From Neisseriaceae bacterium (GTDB lineage: Bacteria; Pseudomonadota; Gammaproteobacteria; Burkholderiales; Neisseriaceae), in the NCBI GenBank assembly GCA_017989485.1, contig JAGNPU010000053.1:1-8804 (forward strand): DNA of 8,804 nucleotides, in the 5' to 3' direction. The position numbers and the translations under genes are program-made. Positions 1-6,845 of the stretch are shown one piece after another. The number at the start of each line of letters is the position of its first letter. Position 1 is the first letter of the stretch. Under the pieces are notes generated by a model. It worked only from the letters and a program-made list of their open reading frames with translations, had not been told where the DNA came from and did not search any database.

Positions 1-609
1 GTGGCCATTGCCGACAGAGGGGATACCGCTGTGGCACAGTTTCATGTGGTCCAGCCTGATGTGGTCATTTTGGATTTAATGCTGCCTGGGCTAGACGGGA
101 TGCAGGTCTGCGCGCAAATACGGGCCTTCAGCTCGGTGCCGATTTTAATCCTGACCGCACGGGAAGATCAGTTTGATGAAGTATTGGGCTTAGAACAGGG
201 GGCTGATGACTATGTCAACAAGCCCATTCAGCCGCGGGTGTTGCTGGCCCGCATGCGTGCCCTACTGCGTCGCAGTCAGCATCAGGCTCAGTCGGTTGAT
301 CCACACGCGATGACGTTTGGCCGTTTGGTGATTTCTAAAAGCAACCGCAGCGTGCATTGGCGTGAACGGGCGATAGAGCTGAGCAGCTCTGAGTACAAGC
401 TGTTGATCACCATGGCCGAACGTGCGGGTGAGACCCTGAGCCGGGATGAGCTGTTCAAAAAAATGCGGGGCTTTGAGTTCGATGGCCTCGATCGCAGCAT
501 AGACAACCATGTGTCTCGGTTACGGCGTAAGTTTGACGACGAACAGGGGGACAAAATCAAAACCGTTTGGGGTGAGGGCTATCTGTTTTGTCCCACCCTG
601 TGGGCGTAA
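1..609 (+). CDS. rstA: RstA-type OmpR-family response regulator (5' end cut by window edge)
   Basis: DNA-binding response regulator phosphorylated by a partner sensor kinase. The visible 202 residues hold most of a receiver domain (about 1-90) and an OmpR-type winged-helix domain (about 103-202). The phospho-acceptor is Asp25 in LDLMLPG, the conserved switch Thr is Thr52 (LILTARE), and the conserved Lys is Lys74 (YVNKP). The first beta strand and the acidic pair that binds magnesium, roughly 27 residues, are missing, so the GTG at base 1 is an internal valine codon and the gene begins upstream of the window. The C-terminal pattern (DG.DRS.D...SRLR.K, then KT....GYLF.P..W) matches E. coli RstA more closely than PhoB or OmpR. 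The cognate kinase gene starts 3 bases after the stop. The family is secure; the RstA name rests on remembered similarity and on the RstB-like neighbour. Target genes cannot be told from here. Confidence 0.88.
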   Translation: MAIADRGDTAVAQFHVVQPDVVILDLMLPGLDGMQVCAQIRAFSSVPILILTAREDQFDEVLGLEQGADDYVNKPIQPRVLLARMRALLRRSQHQAQSVDPHAMTFGRLVISKSNRSVHWRERAIELSSSEYKLLITMAERAGETLSRDELFKKMRGFEFDGLDRSIDNHVSRLRRKFDDEQGDKIKTVWGEGYLFCPTLWA

Positions 610-612
610 ATC

Positions 613-1935
613 ATGTGGCGCCTAGTCTTAAGGGTTTTCCCCTTGGCATTGCTGTCGCTGTTTGCGGCCATCTTGGTGGTGGTCAATACGGTGTATTACT
701 TTATGGCCGCCCCCATTGAAGAGGCTTATGTGAAGCAGGCCCAGGGGCCGATTTTTGCGATTAAACACTATTTGGCGTCGGCGCCCAGTCCTGAGGTGCG
801 TCAACAACGCATCCTCACCTATCAAAAACTGCATGAGGGGACGTTTAAGCAAGTGGATGAGGCCGTGCTGACGGCGGCGCAAAAGGCCCAGCTTAAGCGG
901 GGGGACATCGTTGTGGCGATGAAGGTATTGGTCTTCCTCGACTTAAGGGCGCAATATTATTTCGCCTTGCCCGATGGTGACGTCTTTTTCATCACCGACA
1001 TCATCAACAATGATCATGGTTTCGATGAGCTAGACACATTTTTGTGGATGGCCAACCTCAGCGTTTTGGTGGTGTTTTTGTTTTTTATCTCGGTGTGGAC
1101 GGCGTTTCACTGGTCGGCCTTGAAAAAATTGATGCGGGCCACCGACCGTATCGGCAAAGGCGATTTTTCGGCCCGGGCCAAGCTCAATCGTTACGCCAGT
1201 ACCTATATGGTGGCCTATAAGGTCAATCAAATGGCCAGCTACATCGAGCGCTTGGTCAACGGCCAACGTGAACTCATCCATTCTGTGTCGCATGAATTGC
1301 GAACGCCGATTGCGCGTTTGAATTTTGGCCTGGCCCTGTTAGACGATGCCTCGCCGCATCAGCGGGCGAGGATTAAGGCTTTGCAAAGCGATGTGGATGA
1401 ATTGGGCAGTTTGGTGAACGAGTTATTACAACTGGCTTCGGTTGGGCAACAATACCTCAGCCAGCCGCAAACGTTTGCCCTGCGCCCCTCCCTCTTGGCC
1501 TGTGTGCCTGAATTGAAGACGGTGGCCGAACACAAACAGGTGGTCGTGGACCTGCCTTTGAGCCTGGGTGAGTATCAGGGTGATGCGGTGCTGTTGGAAC
1601 GGGTTTGGAAAAACCTATTGGGCAATGCATTGAAGTATGGTCATGGGCAGATACGCTATTCGGCTAGGCGTTTAAAAGACCAAAGCGTGCTGGTGTGGGT
1701 AGAAGATGATGGGCCTGGCATTCCTGAGGCGGAATATGAGCGTGTGTTTGAGCCTTTTTATCGCTTAGACACGGCGCTTGGGGTGCCGACAACGGGCTAT
1801 GGTTTGGGCCTGGCCATTGTGCGCAAAATCGTGTCGCTACACCATGGCCGCATCAGCATGAGCCGATCTGAGTTGGGGGGCGTCAAAGTGACGGTGACTT
1901 TGCCCCCCCAGGCTCAAGACGGGCATGAGGCTTAA
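613..1935 (+). CDS. rstB: RstB-type sensor histidine kinase
   Basis: Inner-membrane sensor kinase, 440 residues, partner of the upstream regulator. Layout: first membrane segment about 5-31, periplasmic sensor about 32-143, second membrane segment about 144-165, HAMP about 166-218, dimerisation helix with the H-box SVSHELRTP (phospho-His227), then the ATPase domain with N-box Asn338 (NLLGNALKYG), G1 box DDGPGI (365-370), F-box FEPFYRLD (379-386) and G2 box GYGLGL (395-400). All catalytic boxes are intact. The periplasmic part contains LKRGDIV, resembling the LRGGEIV stretch of E. coli RstB, and FHW follows the second membrane segment as PHW does there. The ATG lies 3 bases after the regulator's stop with no good ribosome binding site, so translation is probably coupled. 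The stop codon overlaps that of the convergent dehydrogenase gene. The stimulus is unknown; RstB proteins elsewhere are tied to acid and PhoPQ-linked responses. Confidence 0.87.
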   Translation: MWRLVLRVFPLALLSLFAAILVVVNTVYYFMAAPIEEAYVKQAQGPIFAIKHYLASAPSPEVRQQRILTYQKLHEGTFKQVDEAVLTAAQKAQLKRGDIVVAMKVLVFLDLRAQYYFALPDGDVFFITDIINNDHGFDELDTFLWMANLSVLVVFLFFISVWTAFHWSALKKLMRATDRIGKGDFSARAKLNRYASTYMVAYKVNQMASYIERLVNGQRELIHSVSHELRTPIARLNFGLALLDDASPHQRARIKALQSDVDELGSLVNELLQLASVGQQYLSQPQTFALRPSLLACVPELKTVAEHKQVVVDLPLSLGEYQGDAVLLERVWKNLLGNALKYGHGQIRYSARRLKDQSVLVWVEDDGPGIPEAEYERVFEPFYRLDTALGVPTTGYGLGLAIVRKIVSLHHGRISMSRSELGGVKVTVTLPPQAQDGHEA

Positions 1936-2876
1936 AGCACGTTTTTGGGCGTACCGGCCATAAACTGATTGACGTTGTCGCACAGAATCTCAAACAGGCG
2001 GTTGCGGGCCTCAACCGTGCCCCAAGCCATGTGCGGGGTCACGATTAAGTGCGGCAAATAGGCTTTTAACAGGGGGTTGCCGTTGACGGGCGGCTCTTCG
2101 GTGAGCACGTCGACGCCGGCACCGCCTAATTGGCCATATTTCAGCGCCGCCACCAGGGCCAGCTCATCGACCAGGCCGCCGCGGCTGACGTTAATCAAGA
2201 CGGCGCCCGGTTTCATCTGCTGGAGCGCGGCCTCATCGATCATATTGTGGGTGTCGGCGTTTAGGGGGCAGTGCAGCGACACCACGTCGGCACTGCTGAT
2301 GGCCTCGTCAAACAAAACGTAGCCGTCACGGCAGCGAACGGCGCCCTTGTGTTCACCATAAATCACCTTCATGTCAAAAGCCAAGGCACGTTTGGCCAAA
2401 GCCTGACCGATGCCGCCCTTGCCAAAAATGGCCAGGGTTTTGCCGCTGAGGTCGCGCATGGGGGCGCCAAAATGGCAAAAGGTGTTGGCTTTTTGCCATA
2501 GGCCGGCGGCGACGTCACGCTGGTAGGCTGGCAGCTGGCGCATCAGGGCCATCATCAGCATAAAGGCGTGTTCGGCCACGGTGTCGTTGCCATAGGCGCG
2601 GATGTTGCTCACCACCACGCCCCGCTCGCGCGCAGCGGCCACGTCGACATGGTTATAGCCGGTGGCGGCGATGGCAATCATTTTGAGCTGGGGGTTGGCG
2701 TCTAGGGTCGCCGCCGTCACCGGGATCTTATTGGTGATGAGGATGTCGTGGCCCTGAATGAGGTCGGCAATGGCCTCGGGGGCACAGCCTTGGTGCTCGG
2801 TCAGCTGGTGGGGGAAATCAAAGGTAAAGGGCCGATCTTCTATGCTGTGACGGTCCAAACTGATGATGCGGGTCAT
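1932..2876 (-). CDS. hprA: D-2-hydroxyacid dehydrogenase, HprA (glycerate dehydrogenase)-like
   Basis: Cytoplasmic NAD(P)-dependent oxidoreductase interconverting a 2-keto acid and a D-2-hydroxy acid, for example hydroxypyruvate and D-glycerate. The 314-residue length is normal. The nucleotide-binding loop is G152-K-G-G-I-G157. The catalytic residues are Arg232 (NVSRGGLVDE), Glu261 (TEEPP) and His282 (TPHMAW). Glu175, in GEHKGA, sits at the end of the second beta strand, where an acidic residue usually favours NAD. ATG at 2876 is chosen because a GGAG lies 7 bases upstream (2884-2887) and the protein then starts with the family's first strand (TRIISLD). An in-frame TTG at 2900 would add 8 residues but has no ribosome binding site. 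The sequence resembles Neisseria glycerate dehydrogenase as I recall it. The gene converges on rstB with overlapping stops and no hairpin terminator. Exact substrate uncertain. Confidence 0.88.
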   Translation of the reverse strand: MTRIISLDRHSIEDRPFTFDFPHQLTEHQGCAPEAIADLIQGHDILITNKIPVTAATLDANPQLKMIAIAATGYNHVDVAAARERGVVVSNIRAYGNDTVAEHAFMLMMALMRQLPAYQRDVAAGLWQKANTFCHFGAPMRDLSGKTLAIFGKGGIGQALAKRALAFDMKVIYGEHKGAVRCRDGYVLFDEAISSADVVSLHCPLNADTHNMIDEAALQQMKPGAVLINVSRGGLVDELALVAALKYGQLGGAGVDVLTEEPPVNGNPLLKAYLPHLIVTPHMAWGTVEARNRLFEILCDNVNQFMAGTPKNVL

Positions 2877-3001
2877 GGGTGGGCTCCAGGAGAAAAACAA
2901 GAGGATTCATCCTAGCAGAGTCTGGTCGCCTTAGGCCATTAAAGATACCCTGAACGGCGATTTTCGTTTACCATGGAGGCTTCAATATTGAGGAGTTTAA
3001 A

Positions 3002-3325
3002 ATGAGCTTAGTGATTGAAGAAGTTGAATTGGGTACAGGCGCCGAAGCGGTTAAAGGCCAAGAAATCACCGTGCATTATTCTGGTTACTTAACCGATGGC
3101 ACTAAGTTTGATTCTAGCTTAGACCGCAAACAGCCTTTAAGCTTTACTTTAGGGGTCGGCATGGTCATTCAAGGGTGGGATGAAGGCTTTAACGGCATGA
3201 AGGTAGGCGGCAAACGCAAGCTGACCATTCCGCCTGAAATGGGTTATGGCGCGCGTGGCGCCGGCGGCGTGATTCCGCCACACGCCACCTTGGTCTTTGA
3301 CGTTGAGCTGCTGCAAGTCGGCTAA
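3002..3325 (+). CDS. FKBP-type peptidyl-prolyl cis-trans isomerase
   Basis: Single-domain 107-residue FKBP that speeds isomerisation of peptide bonds before proline in protein folding. The domain fills the whole protein, with no signal peptide, so it should be cytoplasmic. Pocket residues expected for FKBP12-type active enzymes are present: Tyr26, Phe36-Asp37, Arg42, Phe48, Val55-Ile56, Trp59, Tyr82, Ile91 and Phe99. The signatures [22 protein letters not shown] and GYGARG..GVIPP are intact. The ATG follows a strong GAGGAG (2990-2995) at 6 bases. It resembles the small Neisseria FKBP. The gene stands alone: the dehydrogenase upstream is divergent, and a strong terminator follows 14 bases after the stop. 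I see no convincing -35/-10 pair in the 125-base divergent gap, though the gene needs a promoter there. Confidence 0.95.
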   Translation: MSLVIEEVELGTGAEAVKGQEITVHYSGYLTDGTKFDSSLDRKQPLSFTLGVGMVIQGWDEGFNGMKVGGKRKLTIPPEMGYGARGAGGVIPPHATLVFDVELLQVG

Positions 3326-3339
3326 GCAGGATCAAGATG

Positions 3340-3375
3340 AAAAAAGTTGCCGCCGGCTTAGGAGGCAACTTTTTT
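3340..3375 (+). terminator. Intrinsic terminator after the FKBP gene
   Basis: GTTGCC (3346-3351) pairs with GGCAAC (3364-3369) around a 12-base loop. The stem is extended by six A (3340-3345) facing six T (3370-3375). The T-run after the GC-rich stem is the classic Rho-independent layout. It isolates the FKBP gene from yjdM. Confidence 0.88.
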
Positions 3376-3434
3376 GTTTGTCGATAAAAAACCGTTTAAA
3401 ATCAGCCGTTAGCCTATCTAAATACATTTTCAAG

Positions 3435-3440
3435 TACAAT
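3435..3440 (+). promoter_or_regulatory. Candidate -10 box for yjdM-mnmE
   Basis: TACAAT matches five of six bases of the sigma-70 -10 consensus, in an AT-rich stretch after the FKBP terminator and 46 bases before the yjdM start. No good -35 hexamer is visible at 16-18 bases upstream, so this is only a candidate. Since the terminator blocks read-through from upstream, some promoter is expected between 3376 and 3475. Confidence 0.35.
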
Positions 3441-3486
3441 AAGGCATTAAAATGATTTATTGGCTTATTTAGAAAAGGAAGCATTC

Positions 3487-3825
3487 ATGCATAGCGTACC
3501 TGATTGTCCCGTTTGTGGCCTAGACCACACCTACCACGATGGCACCTTGTTTGTGTGCCCCGACTGTGCCCATGAGTGGACCAGTGAAGATGCGGCGGCA
3601 GATGAAGAAGACGTTAAAGTGGTTAAAGACAGTAACGGTAACCCTTTAAGTGATGGCGACGACGTCATCTTAATCAAAGACTTAAAGGTTAAGGGCTCAT
3701 CCATGGTGATCAAAAAAGGCACCAAGGTGAAAAATATCCGCATCGTGGATGGCGATCACGACATAGACTGTAAGGTAGATGGCCAAAGCATGATGCTCAA
3801 ATCCGAATTTATGAAAAAAGCGTAA
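3487..3825 (+). CDS. yjdM: YjdM/PhnA-family zinc-ribbon protein
   Basis: Small cytoplasmic protein of 112 residues, close in length and sequence to E. coli YjdM (formerly PhnA, 111 residues). The N-terminal zinc ribbon has CPVC (Cys7, Cys10) and CPDC (Cys24, Cys27) followed by AHEW. An acidic linker (about 33-42) leads to a C-terminal beta domain with the family signature [38 protein letters not shown] and LKSEF.KK. Despite the old name, the family is not an established phosphonate-degrading enzyme, and its role is poorly known. ATG at 3487 is chosen because AAGGA (3475-3479) precedes it by 7 bases and the protein then lines up with YjdM. An in-frame TTG at 3460 would add nine unsupported residues. 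The stop is two bases from the mnmE ATG, suggesting co-transcription and translational coupling. Confidence 0.93.
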   Translation: MHSVPDCPVCGLDHTYHDGTLFVCPDCAHEWTSEDAAADEEDVKVVKDSNGNPLSDGDDVILIKDLKVKGSSMVIKKGTKVKNIRIVDGDHDIDCKVDGQSMMLKSEFMKKA

Positions 3826-3845
3826 CCATGAGCGTAACCCCCCCC
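3820..3845 (+). repeat. GCGTAACC direct repeat and C8 tract at the yjdM/mnmE junction
   Basis: GCGTAACC occurs at 3820-3827, covering the yjdM stop, and again at 3832-3839 at the start of mnmE, 12 bases apart and flanking the ATG. The second copy runs into eight consecutive C (3838-3845) inside mnmE codons 4-6 (T-P-P). A change in tract length would frameshift mnmE almost at once. A functional role is not shown. Confidence 0.5.
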
Positions 3846-5177
3846 ACCATTGCGGCAATCGCCACGGCCCCCGGCCGTGGCGGCGTCGGTGTGATCCGCC
3901 TGTCCGGGCATAACCTGTTACCGGTGGCCGAGCAATTGAGCCAGGGCAAGACGCCTAAGCCACGGATGGCGCTGTACACGGATTTTTATGATGCAGACGG
4001 TCAGGCCATAGACAACGGCCTGATGCTGTTCTTTAAGGGCCCGGCCAGCTTTACCGGTGAAGACGTGATTGAGCTACAAGGCCATGGTGGGCCGGTGGTG
4101 TTGAACATGCTGTTAAAACGCTGCTTGGCTTTGGGCGCGCAAATGGCCGAGCCGGGTGAATTCACCAAGCGGGCATTTTTAAACAACAAGCTGGATTTGG
4201 CCCAGGCCGAAAGCGTGGCCGACTTAATCGACGCCAGCAGCCAAAGCGCCGCCAAATCGGCTGTGCGTTCGCTTAAAGGCGCATTTTCTGAGCACATCCA
4301 TGTGTTGGTCGATCAGTTAATCACCCTCAGAATGCTGGTGGAAGCCACGCTAGACTTTCCTGAAGAAGACATTGATTTTCTTGAGGCGGCCAACGCCAAG
4401 GGCAAGCTGGCTGACATCCAAGGGCAGTTGGCACAGGTTTTGGCCAGCGCCAGCCAGGGCGCGCTTTTGCGCGAAGGCATGCAGGTGGTGTTGGTGGGAG
4501 CGCCCAACGTGGGCAAGTCGTCTTTATTGAACGCCCTTGCGGGCGACGACGTGGCGATTGTCACCGACATTGCGGGCACCACGCGCGACACGGTCAAAGA
4601 GCACATCATCATTGATGGCGTGCCGGTACACATCATCGACACCGCCGGCCTACGCGACACCGATGACGTGGTGGAGAAAATTGGCATTGCCCGCAGCGAA
4701 GCGGCGGTGAAACAGGCCGACGTGGCGCTGGTGTTGATTGACCCTAGAGAGGGCTTAAACCAGACCACAGAGGCGATACTGGCCCAGTTGCCAAGCTCGC
4801 TCAAACGCATTGAAGTCCAAAATAAAATCGACTTAAGCGGTGAAACACCAGAACATGTTTCACGTGAAACGGGCTCGGATTTGATTAAGCTGTCGGCGAA
4901 AACCGGGGCCGGCTTGGATTTGCTGCGCCAGGCGCTGTTAGACCAGGTGGGTTGGCAAGGTGATCAGGAAGGCCTATTTTTGGCGCGTGAGCGACATGTA
5001 CAGGCCTTGTTGGCGGCGCAGGAAGAGCTGGTGTGTGCCAGCCAAATCGACACCGAGATTGAACTGCTGGCGGAGCATCTGCGCCTGGCGCAAATGTCTT
5101 TGAGTGAGATTACCGGTGAGTTCACCGCCGATGATTTGCTTGGGGTGATTTTTAGCCGTTTTTGTATTGGTAAGTAA
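3828..5177 (+). CDS. mnmE: tRNA-modification GTPase MnmE (TrmE)
   Basis: GTPase that, with MnmG, builds the aminomethyl or carboxymethylaminomethyl group on wobble uridine 34 of certain tRNAs, using a folate one-carbon unit. The 449 residues are full length. The N-terminal folate-binding domain (1-about 118) starts with [22 protein letters not shown] helical domain is split around the inserted G domain (about 215-375), which has P-loop GAPNVGKS (224-231), G2 GTTRD (250-254), G3 DTAGLRD (271-277), G4 NKID (332-335) and G5 SAK (356-358). The C-terminus is the expected CIGK (446-449) with catalytic Cys446. The ATG lies two bases after the yjdM stop and lacks a clear ribosome binding site, so coupling is likely. 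The gene is not beside yidC, rnpA or mnmG here, unlike in many bacteria. A C8 tract lies in codons 4-6, and a parS site occupies codons 343-348. Confidence 0.97.
   Translation: MSVTPPTIAAIATAPGRGGVGVIRLSGHNLLPVAEQLSQGKTPKPRMALYTDFYDADGQAIDNGLMLFFKGPASFTGEDVIELQGHGGPVVLNMLLKRCLALGAQMAEPGEFTKRAFLNNKLDLAQAESVADLIDASSQSAAKSAVRSLKGAFSEHIHVLVDQLITLRMLVEATLDFPEEDIDFLEAANAKGKLADIQGQLAQVLASASQGALLREGMQVVLVGAPNVGKSSLLNALAGDDVAIVTDIAGTTRDTVKEHIIIDGVPVHIIDTAGLRDTDDVVEKIGIARSEAAVKQADVALVLIDPREGLNQTTEAILAQLPSSLKRIEVQNKIDLSGETPEHVSRETGSDLIKLSAKTGAGLDLLRQALLDQVGWQGDQEGLFLARERHVQALLAAQEELVCASQIDTEIELLAEHLRLAQMSLSEITGEFTADDLLGVIFSRFCIGK
4856..4871. promoter_or_regulatory. parS: Probable chromosomal parS site (ParB binding) inside mnmE
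   Basis: TGTTTCACGTGAAACG matches 15 of 16 bases of the widely conserved bacterial parS consensus TGTTTCACGTGAAACA. Only the last base differs, and the central 14 bases (4857-4870) form a perfect palindrome. ParB dimers load at parS, spread as a clamp, and with ParA and SMC segregate newly copied origins. The site spells H-V-S-R-E-T (residues 343-348) of MnmE, in the stretch between the G4 and G5 motifs that carries no GTPase signature. Ser345 uses TCA, the only TCA serine codon among the gene's 26 serines, as expected if the DNA rather than the protein constrains the sequence. Binding itself is inferred. Confidence 0.82.
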
Positions 5178-5190
5178 ATCAGGCCCACGG

Positions 5191-5225
5191 AAAAAGCCCA
5201 TGTTGATGAAACATGGGCTTTTTTT
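5191..5225. terminator. Bidirectional intrinsic terminator between mnmE and the flavoprotein gene
   Basis: GCCCATGTT (5196-5204) pairs perfectly with AACATGGGC (5210-5218) around a 5-base loop. Five A (5191-5195) precede the stem and seven T (5219-5225) follow it. It therefore works as a terminator for mnmE on the plus strand and for the minus-strand operon, whose last stop is at 5251-5253. Confidence 0.93.
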
Positions 5226-5250
5226 CGGCTCTTGATGTCGTCTTTGTGTG

Positions 5251-5865
5251 TTATGGGTGCTTGGGACGATCGAGTTGGAACAAATCGGTGCTGCGGGCAT
5301 ACCAGCCGCTGCCGTGCATGCGGCTAATCAGGTTTAAGGCCAAGGTGTCGACATAGCCTTTTTCGGCATCCACGACGTATTGGTCATCAATATGGAAATG
5401 CAGAATACGGCCGATGACGACGATTTGGTTGGGCCCGGTGACGACGGTGGCTTGGCTGACACATTCCATGGACACGGGGCTATGCGCAATCAGCGGTGGC
5501 TGTACGAATAGGGCCGGCCGCGTGGCAATATTGGCCGCGGCTAATTCATTGACGTCAGGGGGCAAGGCCGCGCAGGTGGCATTCATGTCCTGAGCCTGCT
5601 GTTCAGAGACAAGGTTGATCACAAACTCTTGATTGTCAATGATGTTTTGTGCCGTGTCTTTTAAGGCGCCTTGCTCCTGACGCATTAAGCCAATGGCGAC
5701 CGTTGGGGGATTGTGGCCCATGATGTTAAAAAAACTAAAGGGCGCCGCATTCACCACGCCATCATGGGCCACGCTGGTGACCCAGGCGATCGGCCTCGGG
5801 TTGATTGTGGCCGTTAACAGACGGTAGGCAATCTTGGCGTCGATCTGATTGAAATCAAAATGCAT
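5251..5865 (-). CDS. Flavin-reductase-like FMN-binding split-barrel protein
   Basis: Predicted cytoplasmic flavoprotein of 204 residues in the flavin reductase-like (split beta-barrel, flavoredoxin-type) family, whose members bind FMN and either use NAD(P)H to reduce flavin or transfer electrons. Recognisable stretches are NPRPIAWVTS (22-31), NAAPFSFFN (39-47) followed by PP (53-54), KDTAQNI (69-75) and a C-terminal SRMHGSGWYAR (181-191). No membrane segment or signal peptide is seen. The ATG at 5865 is one base after the nitrilase stop, and its ribosome binding site (AGAGGA on the minus strand, about 8 bases upstream) lies inside the end of the nitrilase gene, so the two are coupled. It is last in the operon, before the shared terminator. 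The partner and substrate are unknown; it could supply reduced flavin to a monooxygenase encoded elsewhere or act directly on a product. Confidence 0.85.
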   Translation of the reverse strand: MHFDFNQIDAKIAYRLLTATINPRPIAWVTSVAHDGVVNAAPFSFFNIMGHNPPTVAIGLMRQEQGALKDTAQNIIDNQEFVINLVSEQQAQDMNATCAALPPDVNELAAANIATRPALFVQPPLIAHSPVSMECVSQATVVTGPNQIVVIGRILHFHIDDQYVVDAEKGYVDTLALNLISRMHGSGWYARSTDLFQLDRPKHP

Positions 5866-5866
5866 A

Positions 5867-6829
5867 TTATGGTTCCTCTACCCCAAACGCTGAGCGGGTT
5901 TGATGGCTGCTGATGACGGCCTGTTTGGGGCGCGTATCCACATGTAATTGAAAGATGTCAGGTCGGGCATAGTGGCCGCTGACGTCAAAATCAAATTTAC
6001 CACGAATGATTTGGCTGGGGTCGAGTTGTGCATACAGTATGGCTTCTTCACTGTAGTTTGGCCCGGCTAGAACGGTGCCCAGAGGATCAATAATGGCACT
6101 GCCCCCCCGCATGAGGAGGGTGTCAGGGGCATCGCCCAAGGCGCACTCAAAGTCGGCGGGATAGGCGTCGCGCTTAAGGTATTGGCAGGCGGTGAGCACG
6201 TAGCAACGGCCTTCTAAAGCAACGTGGCGCATGCTGGCCAGCCAGGTGTCTCGGTCGTCGGCCGTCGGTGCACAATAAATCGTCACGCCCTGACTGTAGA
6301 GATACATGCGCAGCATGGGCATGTAGTTTTCCCAGCAAATCACAGAGGCAATACGGCCATATGAGGTGTCGATGACCGGCATCGTAGCGCCGTCGCCAAA
6401 GCCCCAAATCAGCCGCTCACCCCCGGTCGGCATGAGCTTACGGTGCTTGGCAACCAGGCCTTTGTCGCCCTCAAACGTTAGGGCCGTGCAATATAAGGTG
6501 CCTAAATCGATTTCGATACAGCCCATGACCACGACGGCATCGGTGCCGGTTAAGGCCGCGGCAATGATGTTGATTTCCTCACCGTCTAAGTGGATGGCCT
6601 GTTCATAATAAGTAGCGTAGGCATCCCTGCCCTCGGGCAGGCGCATGCCGATGGGGCAGCCAAAAGAATGGCCTTTGGGGTAGCCGCCCAAAAACGCCTC
6701 GGGGAAGACCAAGACCTTCGCCCCCTCGGCCGTGGCTTGGGCGATTAACTGGGCCGCTTTGTGGGCGCTGGCCACGCTGTTGTCGGGGATGGCGGCTGCT
6801 TGAATGACGGCCACTTTGGTTGGGTTCAT
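5867..6829 (-). CDS. Nitrilase (carbon-nitrogen hydrolase family)
   Basis: Predicted cytoplasmic enzyme hydrolysing a nitrile to the carboxylic acid and ammonia. The 320 residues form one nitrilase-superfamily domain. The catalytic triad is complete: Glu44 in VFPEAFLGGYP, Lys131 in KHRKLMPTG and Cys165 in VICWENYMP. The CWEN context is typical of true nitrilases and cyanide hydratases, not aliphatic amidases. Glu138 in GERLIWGFGDG fits the conserved second glutamate. ATG at 6829 is chosen because AAGGAG (minus strand, 6838-6843) precedes it by 8 bases; the longer in-frame ATG at 6859 would add 10 residues and overlap the transporter gene. The transporter stop is 16 bases upstream and the flavoprotein ATG one base downstream, so all three probably share one transcript. 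Aromatic, arylaceto- or aliphatic nitriles cannot be told apart from sequence alone. Confidence 0.92.
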   Translation of the reverse strand: MNPTKVAVIQAAAIPDNSVASAHKAAQLIAQATAEGAKVLVFPEAFLGGYPKGHSFGCPIGMRLPEGRDAYATYYEQAIHLDGEEINIIAAALTGTDAVVVMGCIEIDLGTLYCTALTFEGDKGLVAKHRKLMPTGGERLIWGFGDGATMPVIDTSYGRIASVICWENYMPMLRMYLYSQGVTIYCAPTADDRDTWLASMRHVALEGRCYVLTACQYLKRDAYPADFECALGDAPDTLLMRGGSAIIDPLGTVLAGPNYSEEAILYAQLDPSQIIRGKFDFDVSGHYARPDIFQLHVDTRPKQAVISSHQTRSAFGVEEP

Positions 6830-6837
6830 GGTGTGCG

Positions 6838-6843
6838 CTCCTT
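6838..6843 (-). promoter_or_regulatory. Ribosome binding site that decides the nitrilase start
   Basis: On the minus strand this reads AAGGAG, 8 bases before the ATG at 6829 and 2 bases after the transporter stop (6846-6848). It supports the shorter nitrilase start over the ATG at 6859. Confidence 0.8.
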
Positions 6844-6845
6844 GA

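Noticed and set aside
1..3. GTG at base 1 as the start codon of the response regulator
   Set aside because: The receiver domain would lack its first beta strand and the acidic magnesium-binding residues, and Asp25 would be too close to the N-terminus. The gene is simply cut by the window edge.
2877..2900. TTG at 2900 as the dehydrogenase start
   Set aside because: No ribosome binding site precedes it, while ATG at 2876 has GGAG at 7 bases and gives a normal N-terminus.
2902..2913. AGGAT-tc-ATCCT palindrome in the divergent gap before the FKBP gene
   Set aside because: Five-base arms are too short to support an operator or terminator call, and it is not repeated nearby.
3460..3486. TTG at 3460 as the yjdM start
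   Set aside because: The nine extra residues have no counterpart in YjdM and would overlap the AAGGA ribosome binding site used by ATG 3487.
4001..4810. Minus-strand open frames inside mnmE (98 and 165 codons)
   Set aside because: They are antisense to a fully conserved gene and their translations are low-complexity serine- and alanine-rich, as expected from reading a GC-biased gene backwards.
4840..4847. GTGAAACA, a parS half-site 8 bases before the full site
   Set aside because: The other half of the palindrome is missing. A single half-site of this length can arise by chance in a gene already holding GGTGAAACA codons.
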